Of a stretch of DNA of 64,000 bases, positions 48,703 to 59,477 are shown in pieces. Origin of the DNA: Glebionis coronaria. Taxonomy: Eukaryota > Streptophyta > Magnoliopsida > Asterales > Asteraceae. The DNA lies in contig CM046875.1 in the NCBI GenBank assembly GCA_025667525.1, forward strand, positions 288,318,140 through 288,382,139. The letters run 5' to 3'. The position numbers and the translations under genes were made by a program. The notes beneath the pieces are model-generated. The model was not told the DNA's origin and did no database searches. It saw only the letters and a program-made list of their open reading frames with translations. The number at the start of each line of letters is the position of its first letter. The stretch's first letter is position 1.

Positions 48703-49145
48703 TGTTAGGACCTCTGGAATAGATATTTGTAATAGATAAGCTAGGAGGTATGTAGTTCCTCCTGGTCCTAGTAGAAGTAGGAGCAACACGTGCTCCTGGT
48801 CTAGTAGAAAGTCAAACATTATTATTCTGAGTAGTTTGTTAGGATATGCATGAGATATGTTAGGAAAGGATATGCATATCAGAAGTTACACGTTTTGGTT
48901 TAATGTAGTGTTAGGGTTTCCTTGTAGTATAAAAGGAACCATTGGCAGAAGGGTTAGACACACCTTCATCAAACATTATTCATTTCATATTAATAGTAGA
49001 AATCCTTAGTAAGGATCAAGTTATTTTAGTTATTCTGTTTCTTCTTGTTCATAGTATTTGTATTCCGCACTTATACTGTGTGTTTCATCTAGAGTCTCTT
49101 TGTGAATAGACTTGTGATTACAGAAGTCGTTCACCATTCTCAACA
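48703..49145 (+). repeat. Copia C 3' LTR
   Basis: It follows the polypurine tract ATAGGGGAGGAT (48691-48702), starts TGTTAGGACC and ends CTCAACA. The TATA box is at 48928. It is about 97% identical to the 5' LTR by eye. Confidence 0.93.
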
Positions 49146-49177
49146 GGCTACAAGATCCATGTCTAGTGGACCCAACA
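49146..49177 (+). other. 32 bp of unexplained sequence between C and its target duplication
   Basis: GGCTACAAGATCC...GGACCCAACA stands between the last base of the 3' LTR and the CATAC duplication. Neither the Gypsy A counterpart (GAAGACATTTCAAAAACC) nor the 5' junction of C has it. It is not the initiator-tRNA-Met complement. Confidence 0.7.
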
Positions 49178-50192
49178 CATACCAAAAACAGCCTTCAGGA
49201 CTCGTTACGGTCATTACGAATTTCAGGTCATGCCATTTGGATTGACCAACACACCAGCTATATTCATGGACCTCATGAATCGAGTGTGCCGACCGTATCT
49301 GGATAAATTCGTCATCGTGCTCATCAACGACATACTCATCTATTCCAAGAATGAACAAGAACACTGAGAACACCTTGCTCAAGTACTGAAATTGCTAAAG
49401 GAGGAGAAGATATACGCCAAATACTCCAAATGTGATTTTTGGATTCCTAAAGTACATTTTCTTGGTCACGTAATTGAGAGCAAAGGAATTCAAGTAGATC
49501 CCGTGAAAGTCGAATCCGTAAAGGATTGGGCAGCACCCACTTCGCCAAAGGAAATTCGCCAATTCTTAGGTCTTGCCGGTTACTACCGGAGATTCATAGA
49601 AGGATTTTTTAAGATAGCTAAATCTATGACGAAGCTTACTCAGAAAGGCGTGAAATTTGATTGGGGAGAAAAAGAAGAAGCTGCATTCCAAACCATAAAA
49701 CAGAAATTGTGTAGTGTACCTATCCTAGCCTTACCAGAAGGCAACGAAGACTTCGTTGTCTACTGTGATGCCTCACACAAAGTCTTTGGAGTTTTGTTAA
49801 TGCAGAGACAGAAAGTGATTGCTTATGCTTCAAGGCAATTGAAGAAGCACGAGCAGAATTACTCTACTCATGATCTAGAGCTTGGATCTATAGTTTTTGC
49901 CTTAAAAATTTGGAGACACTACCTATATGGAACAAAGTGCACAGTACATACCGACCATAAAAGTTTGCAACATATCCTAGACCAGAAGGAGCTGAACATG
50001 AGACAACATCGTTGGATAGAATTTCTCAGTGCCTACGACTGTGATATCAAATACCACCCAGGTAAAGCCAATGTAGTTGCAGATGCACTAAGCCGAAAGG
50101 GAACCGATCCTCCCATGAGAGTTCGATCCCTAGTTATGACCATTAGCTTGGACCTACCCAAGCATATATTAGAGGCTCAACTCCAAGCATAG
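49178..50192 (+). pseudogene. Gypsy B RT second half and RNase H
   Basis: It resumes [20 protein letters not shown] after Copia C in the original frame. The catalytic box reads LINDILIYS where FIDDILIYS is expected; Asp became Asn at 49326-49328. A stop at about 49365 is followed by an open stretch from 49392 with [73 protein letters not shown] and [12 protein letters not shown]. The 3' end has a stop at about 50190. RNase H landmarks are intact. Confidence 0.9.
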
Positions 50193-51599
50193 AAGCCTGA
50201 AAACATTGGAAAGGAAGACATAGGAGGGATGCTTAGGACATATCTAAGCAAGGAGAAGTTAGAAGCCAGAGCAGACGGAACGTTATGTTTGCACGAGAGA
50301 AGTTGGTTACCATGTTACAGAGACTTGAGAAACGTGATCATGCACGAATCTCATAAGTCTAAGTACTCCATACATCCCAGATCTGAAAAGATGTATCAGG
50401 ACGTGAAGAAATTATATTGGTGGCCAAACATGAAGGCAGACATTTCCACATACGTGAAGAAATGTCTGACTTGTGCCAGAGTGAAGATAGAACATCAGAG
50501 ACTGTCCGGTTTGTTAGTCCAACTCGAGATATCGAAATGGAAATAGGACAACATCACCATGGACTTCATTACCAAACTTCCTACTTCATATCACGGTTAC
50601 GATACAATTTCGGTAATCGTTGACCGACTCACAAAATCAGCTCATTTCCTGCCCATCAGAGAAAATGACCCTCTGAACAAGTTAGCCAAACTGTATCTTA
50701 AGGAAGTTGTGACTAGACACGGTATACCAGTCTCAATCATCTGTGATCGAGATGGTATATTTACGTCAAACTTTTGGAAAGCTTTTCAACGAGCCTTGGG
50801 AACAAACTTGGACATGAGTACTACTTATCACCCACAGACTGACAGTCAGTGTGAACGAACAATCCAAATATTGGAAGACATGTTGAGGGCATGTGTGATA
50901 GACTTTGGAAAAGGATGAGTCTAACATATACCATTGGTTGAATTCTCCTACAACAACAGCTACCATGCCAGCATCAAAGCAACACCATTTGAGGCCCTCT
51001 ATAGCCGCAAGTGCAGATCACCCGTGTGTTGGGCAGATGTGGGGGAATTTCAGCTGACTGGACCCGAACTGATCCAAGAGACTACTGAGAAGATCACTCT
51101 CATCAAACAAAGAATTCAAGCTGCACAAGACAGACAAAAGAGCTATGCAGATCGCAAACGGAAACCTATGGAATTCGTAGTAGGTGACCGTGTTATGCTC
51201 AAGGTATCACCTTGGAAGGGCGTTGTACGATTTGGAAAACGTGGGAAGTTAAATCCACATTACGTAGGACCCTTCAAAGTGATCGCCAAAATCGGTGAAG
51301 TTGCTTATCGTTTAGAGTTACCCTAGCAGTTGAGCCGGGTACACTCTAAATTCCATGTCTTAAACCTAAAGAAGTGCTACGCGGATGAGCCGTTAGACAT
51401 GCCATTGGAGGAAGTCCACTTTGATGACAAACTCCAATTCATAGAAGAACTTATTGAAGTCATGGAAAGAGTAGTCAAGAAACTGAAGCGAAGCCAAATC
51501 CCGTTAGTTAAGATACGTTGGAACTCTAGTAGAGGTCCTGAGTTCAGCTGGGAACGCGAAGACTCATTCAAAGCGAAGTACCCACACTTGTTCACCTGA
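50193..51599 (+). pseudogene. Gypsy B integrase with chromodomain-like end
   Basis: Same frame as [15 protein letters not shown]...CLTCARVK is the zinc domain. [27 protein letters not shown] and [19 protein letters not shown] carry the catalytic Asp, Asp and Glu. [55 protein letters not shown] and the chromodomain-like LVKIRWNSSRGPEFSWERED follow. Stops are near 50544, 50916, 50922 and 51324; most are single-base changes of Trp or Gln codons. It would have inserted B into chromatin. Confidence 0.9.
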
Positions 51600-51616
51600 G
51601 CGGTAATGTCATCTTA

Positions 51617-51634
51617 AGCTTTGAGGACAAAGCT
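51617..51634 (+). other. AGGA-loop hairpin, Gypsy B
   Basis: AGCTTTG-AGGA-CAAAGCT, a perfect 7 bp stem, 17 bases after the pol stop and 18 bases before the 3' LTR. Confidence 0.7.
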
Positions 51635-51652
51635 AAAATAACGAGATAGTGT

Positions 51653-53385
51653 TGTAAAACCTATAAATTTCAGGTTTTGACTATGACATCATTGTACATG
51701 TCACCTCATGATATCTATTTATATTACCACCTTTTCATGAAATCTTTTGAGCAATCATATGCATCATACATGAGCATACATCATTTAAATCATCAGAACA
51801 TGGAAACATTGGATCACATGGCATTATATTTTGATTATGAGTATTTAATCATAATGACACAGCCACATTTGTATGACTACATTATATGAGCATACGGGAC
51901 ATTAAACAATCATTTCTTTTGGGACTTTTAAGTCACCTGAAACACTTGATCATAAGCATTCATCATATTGATTTATAAAAATCCAAAAATCATGATCATA
52001 ATTAATAACGCTTACCAAAGAACTATCTTATGATTCAAAATATATATTTATATATTTTCCTCACCTCATAAACGATACTATGATCCAACATAAACTACTC
52101 TTTATCATTTAAGACTACAAATATCCACTCTAACTCATTTTCACTAAGTGTCTTACATTTTAATAAAGTAAATTATACTTTTATTTAATTATGACTATAC
52201 TTTCACCAAGGATCCCAAAAGTTAACCAAAATGAATTAGGACTTGAACCTACTTCTATAATATTATACCTAGACTCCTAGTAACCATACAAGACACTAAA
52301 AATCGAACCTAAACCTATCCTAGACACTTAATCTAGCCGAATACTATACCATACACAACTATACTTACCTAGGAACCTTTTTATTTTACATTTGACCTTA
52401 CAACTATGTACAACACACCCTAATTAAACCTAATACTATTCAAGTCACCTCACACCTTTGACTTGCCTAAAAACCATCGGCCACAATTCAAACCAAGACA
52501 AGGTGTACATGTTTTTACATTTATGGGATGTACTAGGTAATATCTAAGCCTAGATATGCAAGTAGTATAAAAACTAAGACATCAAGCACATGTCTTTCCC
52601 TTTAGACGTGTAAAGACCTCAAGCCACACAAACATTCACAATGAACATCACCTCATTAATTGATACACTATGCAAGTCCATTTTGTTCTCTTGATATGCA
52701 TACATGCAACAGCTAGGGACTTCCCAAAGGCCAAGTGTACAAACATTAGCATTAATAACCAAGTACTCTATAGTACTTGGAAAATCACCTCAAATCTTTC
52801 CCAAAACTTCTCTCTTGCTGTGGCCTTACCCTAAGCTATATACACAAACCTCACCTTGATATTTAGCTAGCAAATTAGACTTCACTTCCCACTTACACAC
52901 TCATATTTGGATCACCAACTTCACATAACACCTAGATGAAACAAAACATTTACTACTACAAGATCTTGGTCTTCTCAAAGCATTTAGTTCAAGTATACAA
53001 GAGATTTTTAGCATTCAAGTCAAGCCAAGACCTCCATAGGACACGTTTAGGATGAACCCGACGCATAGGAGCCTTAATACTTGATCATCCACCATCTTTT
53101 CTTGAAACAAGTAAGTATGAGACCTCCCTAACTTAATTTCAATCTTTTCATACCTCTTTTTACTTGTCATGCATATATAAGCCATGGAAATGAAGCTAGA
53201 ATTGCATGCACACGTAAAATACCCTAAGACAAACCACCAACAACATATAAGCCCACGGCTTATATTGTGTTCGTGGACAAACATACTTCGAAACACTATG
53301 AACTAGTAAGAACCTTGCATATAGAAACCTAATGTGAGCCCTAGTTAAATGACTTAGTGTTATAAGCCCATAAACTTATATAAGT
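51653..53385 (+). repeat. Gypsy B 3' LTR, first 1.73 kb, cut by J
   Basis: It starts TGTAAAACCTATAAATTTC and follows the 5' LTR (16533 on) almost base for base until the start of the TATAAGCC repeats, where element J begins. The remaining roughly 2.2 kb of this LTR should lie beyond J and F, outside the window. Confidence 0.9.
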
Positions 53386-53968
53386 TGTTGATACAAAAGT
53401 TGGATAATCCTTGCTAGACCCAAATTAGGCTTAATTCGGGTAGGCTGGGCTCCGGCTCTTGCACCAAGTGAATAACTTGTTGAGATCCTGCACATCAAAG
53501 CAACACGCGTTAGACTTATCTTGTAAACGTATCCCACGATTAGACTCCGGCGTGAGAGTAAGTAATCGGCTAGGGTTAGAAATCGGTTGTGAGTTGAGAG
53601 TATAGAGAATGTAATACCTTGGTGGAACCCTTTAGGGTTCCTTATATAGGCAGTGAAACCCTAATGGGCTCACTGTTACTTCGGCCCCAATCATAAGATA
53701 ATCACCATAATTAGCTTGATTGTTATCTTCTAATTATGGTTAGTGTATATCCTATACTTGAAGGTAAATCCTAATCCTAATAAGATTGTGTTTTTGTCTA
53801 ACCCTGTCCCGGTTGTGCCAGGCCGTGGGTCGCACACACTTTACGCGGCCACTGTTCATTCAAGCCCATAAGCTTAACTGACATTAATCCAACCCATTCG
53901 TGATGGGCCGGATGCGGGTAGTACCCGTGGGTCGGGTTCATGACCCGGTTAGGGACTATACGTCATCA
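53386..53968 (-). repeat. J 3' LTR, 583 bp
   Basis: TG...CA ends, with TATA on the minus strand at 53642-53651 and the purine tract adjoining on the right. It starts where the Gypsy B LTR alignment stops. Only one copy is in the window, so the ends are inferred. Confidence 0.6.
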
Positions 53969-54401
53969 TGTCCCCCTCAGTCTAGTTGTTACAGCCGGAG
54001 GCGTAATATCTAGACTAACAAGATGCCCTTCGGACGTACCAAGAAAGAACATCTTGAAATGTTGAATTTTGAAAACCATGGTTTGGCCGTATGTGGCAAC
54101 CTTATGAGGAATTTATCCCTATGGTACCCCAGCCGCACGTGACGACCGAGACACATTAAATGAAACATTGAATATGGTCTTACGTATGACCGCATATCCC
54201 GACACAATTGACTGTTCACCTGACATTTTTACTGACAAAGTGCAAACAGTCAGTACCTCGAGCGACACAATCTTCTGAGTCAGAAGTGACCCGTGGGTCC
54301 CGCCTGACTGTTCACTTGCCACTTACCTCCCTAACCCCATGATCTTGGTTAGTGGAAGACACGTGTCACGAATCCAATGAACCATACCAACGAGGCAACC
54401 C

Positions 54402-54410
54402 TATAAATAG
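54402..54410 (+). promoter_or_regulatory. TATA box for the antisense ORF of J
   Basis: TATAAATAG on the plus strand, flanked by GGCAACC and GGTTGCC inverted arms, about 145 bases before the ORF ATG at 54554. The upstream stretch has ACACGTGTC (54360). It would drive transcription opposite to the element's own. Confidence 0.5.
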
Positions 54411-54553
54411 GTTGCCCACACGGCTGTGTGTGACACACAATCTTTTGCTATTTTTCCGCCATTAACGCTTTCTTCCTTACCACCACCTTCTTTCACACGG
54501 ATCTTCCCCCACACAGGTTAGAATACCACGCCTTTCATCATTTCTTAATAATT

Positions 54554-54757
54554 ATGGCTCATATGAACAACCCTACCATCGGATCCGTGCTGAATGTAAT
54601 GACGGAAGTAAAACTGGGAGAGTTTTGCTCTGACTTCTTCATTCCTAGCAACCTTCATCCCTTTCTCCCTGGTGTCGGGGATCTTATAACTGAATCCCCT
54701 AGGGAAAGTGATGAGACTGAATTTATACATGGTCTCATCGTCCAAAACGGGCTTTAA
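54554..54757 (+). pseudogene. J antisense ORF, N-terminal fragment (putative gypsy-type transposon protein)
   Basis: MAHMNNPTIGSVLNVMTEVK then LGEFCSDFFIPSNLHPFLPG and VGDLITESP. The pattern F-C-x-x-F-x-I-P-x-x-L-H-P-x-L-P recalls, from memory, the start of the plant family called putative gypsy-type transposon (Transposase_28, PF04195). About 67 codons remain; the rest was cut off by element F, and the last codons may already be foreign. The family has no proven enzymatic role. The orientation is opposite to J's LTR. Confidence 0.5.
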
Positions 54758-57700
54758 TTGCATAAAATATCATAAAATATGCCAAATATATGCTCGTGTT
54801 TGTTACTTGTGTATTTTTAGGTACGGATATTGAGGAATTGGCAAAAGAACACAAGAATCAATCAAAAACGAACACGGAAAACGAAGCCGCACAAAGAACC
54901 GGGCCCAAATATGAATTTTCCAAAAATGCCCTTGAAGTTTGAAGAATTGGCAAGAATGGTCCCTCAACTTTTGAAGACTTGTCACCTTAGGCCCTTGTAA
55001 ATCTCAAATATTACAAGTGGGTCCTTAAAGTTTCAAGATATGTCATCATTGGTCCTTGGAGAATGCCAAAATTACATGGAAGGCCCTTGGTGAAAGTTAA
55101 TACACATGCCTTGCCAAAAATGACAAGTCATGTAAACTTATTTACAAAGGAAAGAAAGGTGTTGGCTGTTTAAACTTGTTTTGACAAAAAGTTGGAAGTC
55201 TGGGGGCCAAACAGGGACAAAACAAACCCGTATCCACTTAAAACCCTACCAAACCCGTTTGTACCCTACCCAAACCCACCATTTAACCCGACCAAGCCCA
55301 AAACTTTAACCCAAGTCAATACCCAGTCAAACCCACCCACTAATCAACTTTTTAAATTTAAAAGACGTGGGAAACATTTTTTATAAACACAAAACAGATT
55401 AAAAGACCCTGTTTAAACCACCCCTAATCTCTTAAACCCTAAGTGCTAATCAAGATCAAACAAAAGGGGTTTCATGTGAAAGCTTCCAGATCCTTAATCA
55501 ACCCACCCACAAACATAATCCCATGTTCAAAACCCCCAACCCGTGACTCTAAGAGGGGCCCCCATGTTCCCCTGTCACCCCGTTTATGGCAAAAAGAGCA
55601 TCATACAGTCATCCAACGATTTTTATGCATCTCCTTGGTCCCCAAGGACCAAATGAACGTCCAAGATGCACCAATCCAACTGGCAACACCAAGGACGATC
55701 ACAAGAGGCCTTGAAGACCAACTTTTCAAGATTTGACCAAAGGGCAATTCTGGGAATTAGCTTATTAGGGTTTCTCTTATTTATCTTAGTTCTAGAATAC
55801 TCTTTAGATGAGTATAAAAAGGATGCTAGCCTGTTAGCATTTCTTTTGTTCCAGATTTTCCTCAAACATTTGTAATTTTTTTTTAATGTTATAAAGTTGG
55901 TATTTTTGGTAAAAAATTGTAATTCCTTTTATTATCTTTGAAATTTAGTGCATGTTTGAGAATCTGAGTTCCAATTTCCCATTGTGAAACTAAGTTCAAG
56001 TTTCAGTTTTTTAAAAAAAAGGGTTTTAAAAAAGGTGATTAATTTCAGAAATCTTAGACTCCTTGAAGTGAAAGTGGATAGGATATCTTGAGGGTTTCTG
56101 AAGTTGAGCTTGTTTTAAAACGTGTTTAAGGCTCCAAGGTTTGTTGGATTTTCAAGGTTTCAAGAAAGATTTTGAAGAAAAATCAGTTTTTTCTATTTTT
56201 TTTATTGATTGACTCTTACTGTTGTATAAGCTTCCATAAGCTGCTGACAACAGCCTATGCTAAGCTTATATAGCTTGTATTTGGTATCTTTGTTGGTTGT
56301 GTTTGTGTAGGATCAAAACAAGGATCAAAGGATACCATTGTTGTCAACTGTTTGCAGCCAAAAGCCCCAAGGATCAGCACAAACCTCCAGTTTGTGGGAG
56401 GTGACAAACAGTCACTGAGAGACCTGGATGTAGGTCTCTCTAGGTAAAACTCTTAATCCCATTTTCATTTTCATTTTTTTGATTTTATTGTGATTTGCAT
56501 GAATTTTATGAGAGAATAGTTCTAGTGTTATTTATGTGATTGATTTGAGTTCAGCTGGTGTAATATGTATGTTATAAGTGATTAGGATCAGCTTGGTTTT
56601 GATTTGGTGTGATTTGGTTTGTAGAAATCATTTTCTGAAAACTTAAGGGGTGTTTGGATTAAGGCTTAAAGTGGAGTGAGCTGACATATTACTTGCTTAA
56701 ACCTAGTTAAAAACATTCCCTTGGTGGTTACTAAGTAATATGAATCATAAAATTTCAGTTTGATAGGATATTAAACTCATTTGCAAGTTAAAATTTAAGG
56801 AAACACCTAAAATCCAGTAACTACTCTTTGTGCTTGATTTTGTGTGAAATTTGCCTCTAAAGCTTGGAATCTGTTAGATTAAAGGTCTTAGGAGGTTTGT
56901 GAATTGCTTATGTGCTGATTGGTGAGCTTATTCTCAAGTTAGGAAGGTTTTAAAATCGTTTTTGTGCAAGTAATTGGCATCTACTGTTCATCAGATACAT
57001 AAGTGATTTTTCAGAAACTTTTGTGCTTGTTTAGTGTGATTCTTGCTAAGTGATTGTTGATTTTTGTGTTTACTCAGACTCCCCACAACCCAATTGGTGT
57101 GGGGGTGCCTTGTGGTCCAAAGAACAAGCTCACAAAGGGCTTTCCTAAGCTCTTGGTCAACTGACCAGCAATTTAACACTACCAGTGGGAACTCCTTTCC
57201 CACTGATAGCACATTTGTTACCCCTGCTACACTAGCAGACAAATCCAGTCAACAAGTCACTTTCAGAAGTTAATAATTTTGTCTTTAGTGCTTAAATTTG
57301 TGAATTAAGACTTGAAACCAGTTCCATTATTTTTCTTATTTTATTTAGGATTTTTGAGTTTAATTATTTTTCATTTTACTGTTCATTTTCTATTTTTTAG
57401 GGTTTTTAGCTATTTTTAATTAACTTTTATTATTTCTGTTTTTGGCATTTAGTGCCAAAAATACTTGTTTTTCAGCCTAAACATTTTTCTTAGACTAGGA
57501 AAAACATTTTAGGATTTTTGGTTAAATAAGTTTGTACTGTTCATCTTTTTATTAATTTTTAGAATTAATTTAAGTTAATTAGGGTTTTAATTAAACTAGT
57601 TTTGTCATTTAGTGAAAAATTTAATATTTTTCAATCTTTTTCATTTTTCTTCTGTTCATCAGAATTATTTAGGATTTCTAAAATTGTTAGATTATTTTTA

Positions 57701-58730
57701 GCATTATTTTATTATTTTTTATAATTATTTTAATTTTAAAATAGTTTTTAGTCATTTAAAAATAGTGAACAGTAATTAAAAAATACGAAAAAATAGTTTT
57801 TAGGTTTTGATTCTTATTTTTGAGGTTTACATATAAAAAAGTTTTCAAAAACTTTAATTTTTAATTTTATTTGATTTTAGGGTTTTTAGGCAAATTTAAA
57901 AATTAATATAAAATTAATTAAGAGGTTTTAGGAACTTTAATTTACATTTTCTTCCTAGTTAGAATATTTAGGATTTTTGAGAATTTTTTAGAATTTATTT
58001 GAGAACTTTTCATTTTTTTTTATTATTTTAATATTATTTTATTCATTAAAATAAAAAGTTTTATTTTTAATTCTTTTTCATTTTTCCTAGGTTCTTTATC
58101 ATTAATTAGGACTTTTCCCATTTGTAGAATAATTTTTAGGCTTTTCAATTAATTTTTAGAATTAATTTAAGATTTAATAGATTTTAATAGTTTTTAGGAG
58201 TTTAAAAATAGTTTAATTTGGTTTAATAGTTTTTAAAAATAGTTTTTAGTTTAATTAGGTCATTTTTGAGGTTTACAAACTATAAAATCTTGTTTAGGGC
58301 TTTTTAATATTTAAAAGTGATTTTTAGGGCTTTAATTAGCATTAAAAAGTCATTATTAAATTAATTAAAAGGTTTTGGCAAGTTTGGATTTTTTGTAAAC
58401 TCTTAGAATATTATTTGGGATTTTTAGTAATTTTTAGGAATTTTTAGGTTAAAATTTTAAATTTTGCACTTTTTACGTTTCTTCGTCGTAACTTTCTAGT
58501 AGTGTTTTCGCCTTATTTTTCTATTTTTCGTCTTCGTCATTTCCTCTTCTTTTCTTCTTGTTAATAAATCAAAAACATAAATCAATCATTCATTACACAA
58601 CACACGTGCCTCCTCGAGAGAACGATTCCCACTCATTGGGTCATAACTTGTGGTTTTCCTAAACCGCTCGTTAACGCTTACCACTATTTTGTCATCCTTT
58701 TCCTAAAGGTGTACAAAAACATTATATCAA
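54758..58730 (+). repeat. F 5' LTR, about 3.97 kb
   Basis: The left edge is uncertain by some tens of bases; the right edge is set by the primer site at 58734. TATAAAAAGG stands at about 55815 as a likely promoter. The part 57280-58470 is extremely T-rich with repeated TTTTTAGG(G/A) and AATTATTTT phrases. Small open frames (55192, 55443, 55666, 57064) are not supported as genes. Confidence 0.65.
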
Positions 58731-58733
58731 AAA

Positions 58734-58750
58734 TGGCGCCGCTGCCGGGG
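58734..58750 (+). other. F primer binding site, tRNA-Asp
   Basis: TGGCGCCGCTGCCGGGG, complementary to the 3' end of plant tRNA-Asp with one mismatch. E has the same site with the same mismatch. Confidence 0.88.
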
Positions 58751-59477
58751 AGGCGTGTTGTGTTTTGATTGAAAAATTGTTGTTTTCTATATTAGCCATA
58801 ATAGTAATTGTATTAATAGCACTCTATTAATACGTATTATCGTTTTTCGGTTTTTGTGTGAATACTATTACTATATTGTATACGTAGAACAATAAATACA
58901 CAAGTACTCCAAATACGTGAGCAATCACAACCCTGATTCGGGATTTCATCACTCGATCATTGTATTCGAATCTCAAACCAAAGAAAAAGGCAAAAATAGA
59001 TAAATACTTTCGTGAAGCTTAATCTTGATAATACAAACTATAAGGTGGGTATAAGGCGGTTGTATTTCACAACCTAAAGGAAAAAGGCTCTTAAGTGCTT
59101 CGCGCCGCCTCGTTTCCTCCGCTTGCTTGTGCGTATTTGATTTTGAGAGTGAATCGAGGGTTTTGCCGCCCAAAGTATTATTACATATCATATATATTTT
59201 CTTGGTTTCTATTTGATTAAACCCTCTTGAACGATTTGGTGTTCCACCATCGTTCTAAAGTCATCGAAGGCGTTCACTCCACGTGATCGTTTTCATTCCT
59301 TGAGGCCTTTTTAATCAAGAGATTTGATTAGTGAGGAGATTTGTGGACTCATTGTCTACTTAATACATTCACCAATTCCAAAAAAGTTAATACAATCAAA
59401 AACCACAAAAAAATTGAAAAAACACAAAATACCAAAAAGAATCTTCTTTGCTCGCCTTCTCGTTGTACGTGACGTTT
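58751..59477 (+). other. F leader between primer site and gag
   Basis: About 730 bases without credible ORF before the gag ATG, a typical length for Athila-like leaders. It holds CTCTTAAGTGCTTCGCGCCG near 59089, which recalls the GCGCTTC block after the ORF of E. Confidence 0.5.

Larger units (their letters stand above)
27625..49145 (+). mobile_element. Copia C: Ty1/Copia element, carrying element E
   Basis: Two 443 bp LTRs (27625-28067 and 48703-49145) bound gag, protease, integrase, RT, RNase H and an accessory ORF, in the Copia order (integrase before RT). The target duplication is CATAC (27620-27624 and 49178-49182), but 32 extra bases separate the right LTR from its duplication. Without element E (9.7 kb) and one GAGCC copy the element would be about 11.8 kb. 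The extra ORF after pol and the extended gag suggest the Sirevirus-like branch (inference). Confidence 0.92.
53386..54757 (-). mobile_element. J: minus-strand Tat-like Gypsy element, 3' end only
   Basis: It is oriented on the minus strand. An LTR (53968 to 53386, TGATGACG to TATCAACA) is preceded by a purine tract (CTGAGGGGGACA). Its TATA box (CCTATATAAG on the minus strand, 53642-53651) fits that orientation. Just inside lies an ORF on the opposite strand. Tat-lineage elements such as Grande are known to carry an antisense ORF between pol and the 3' LTR, which fits. J is cut by F at about 54757; the polymerase part should be outside the window. Confidence 0.6.
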
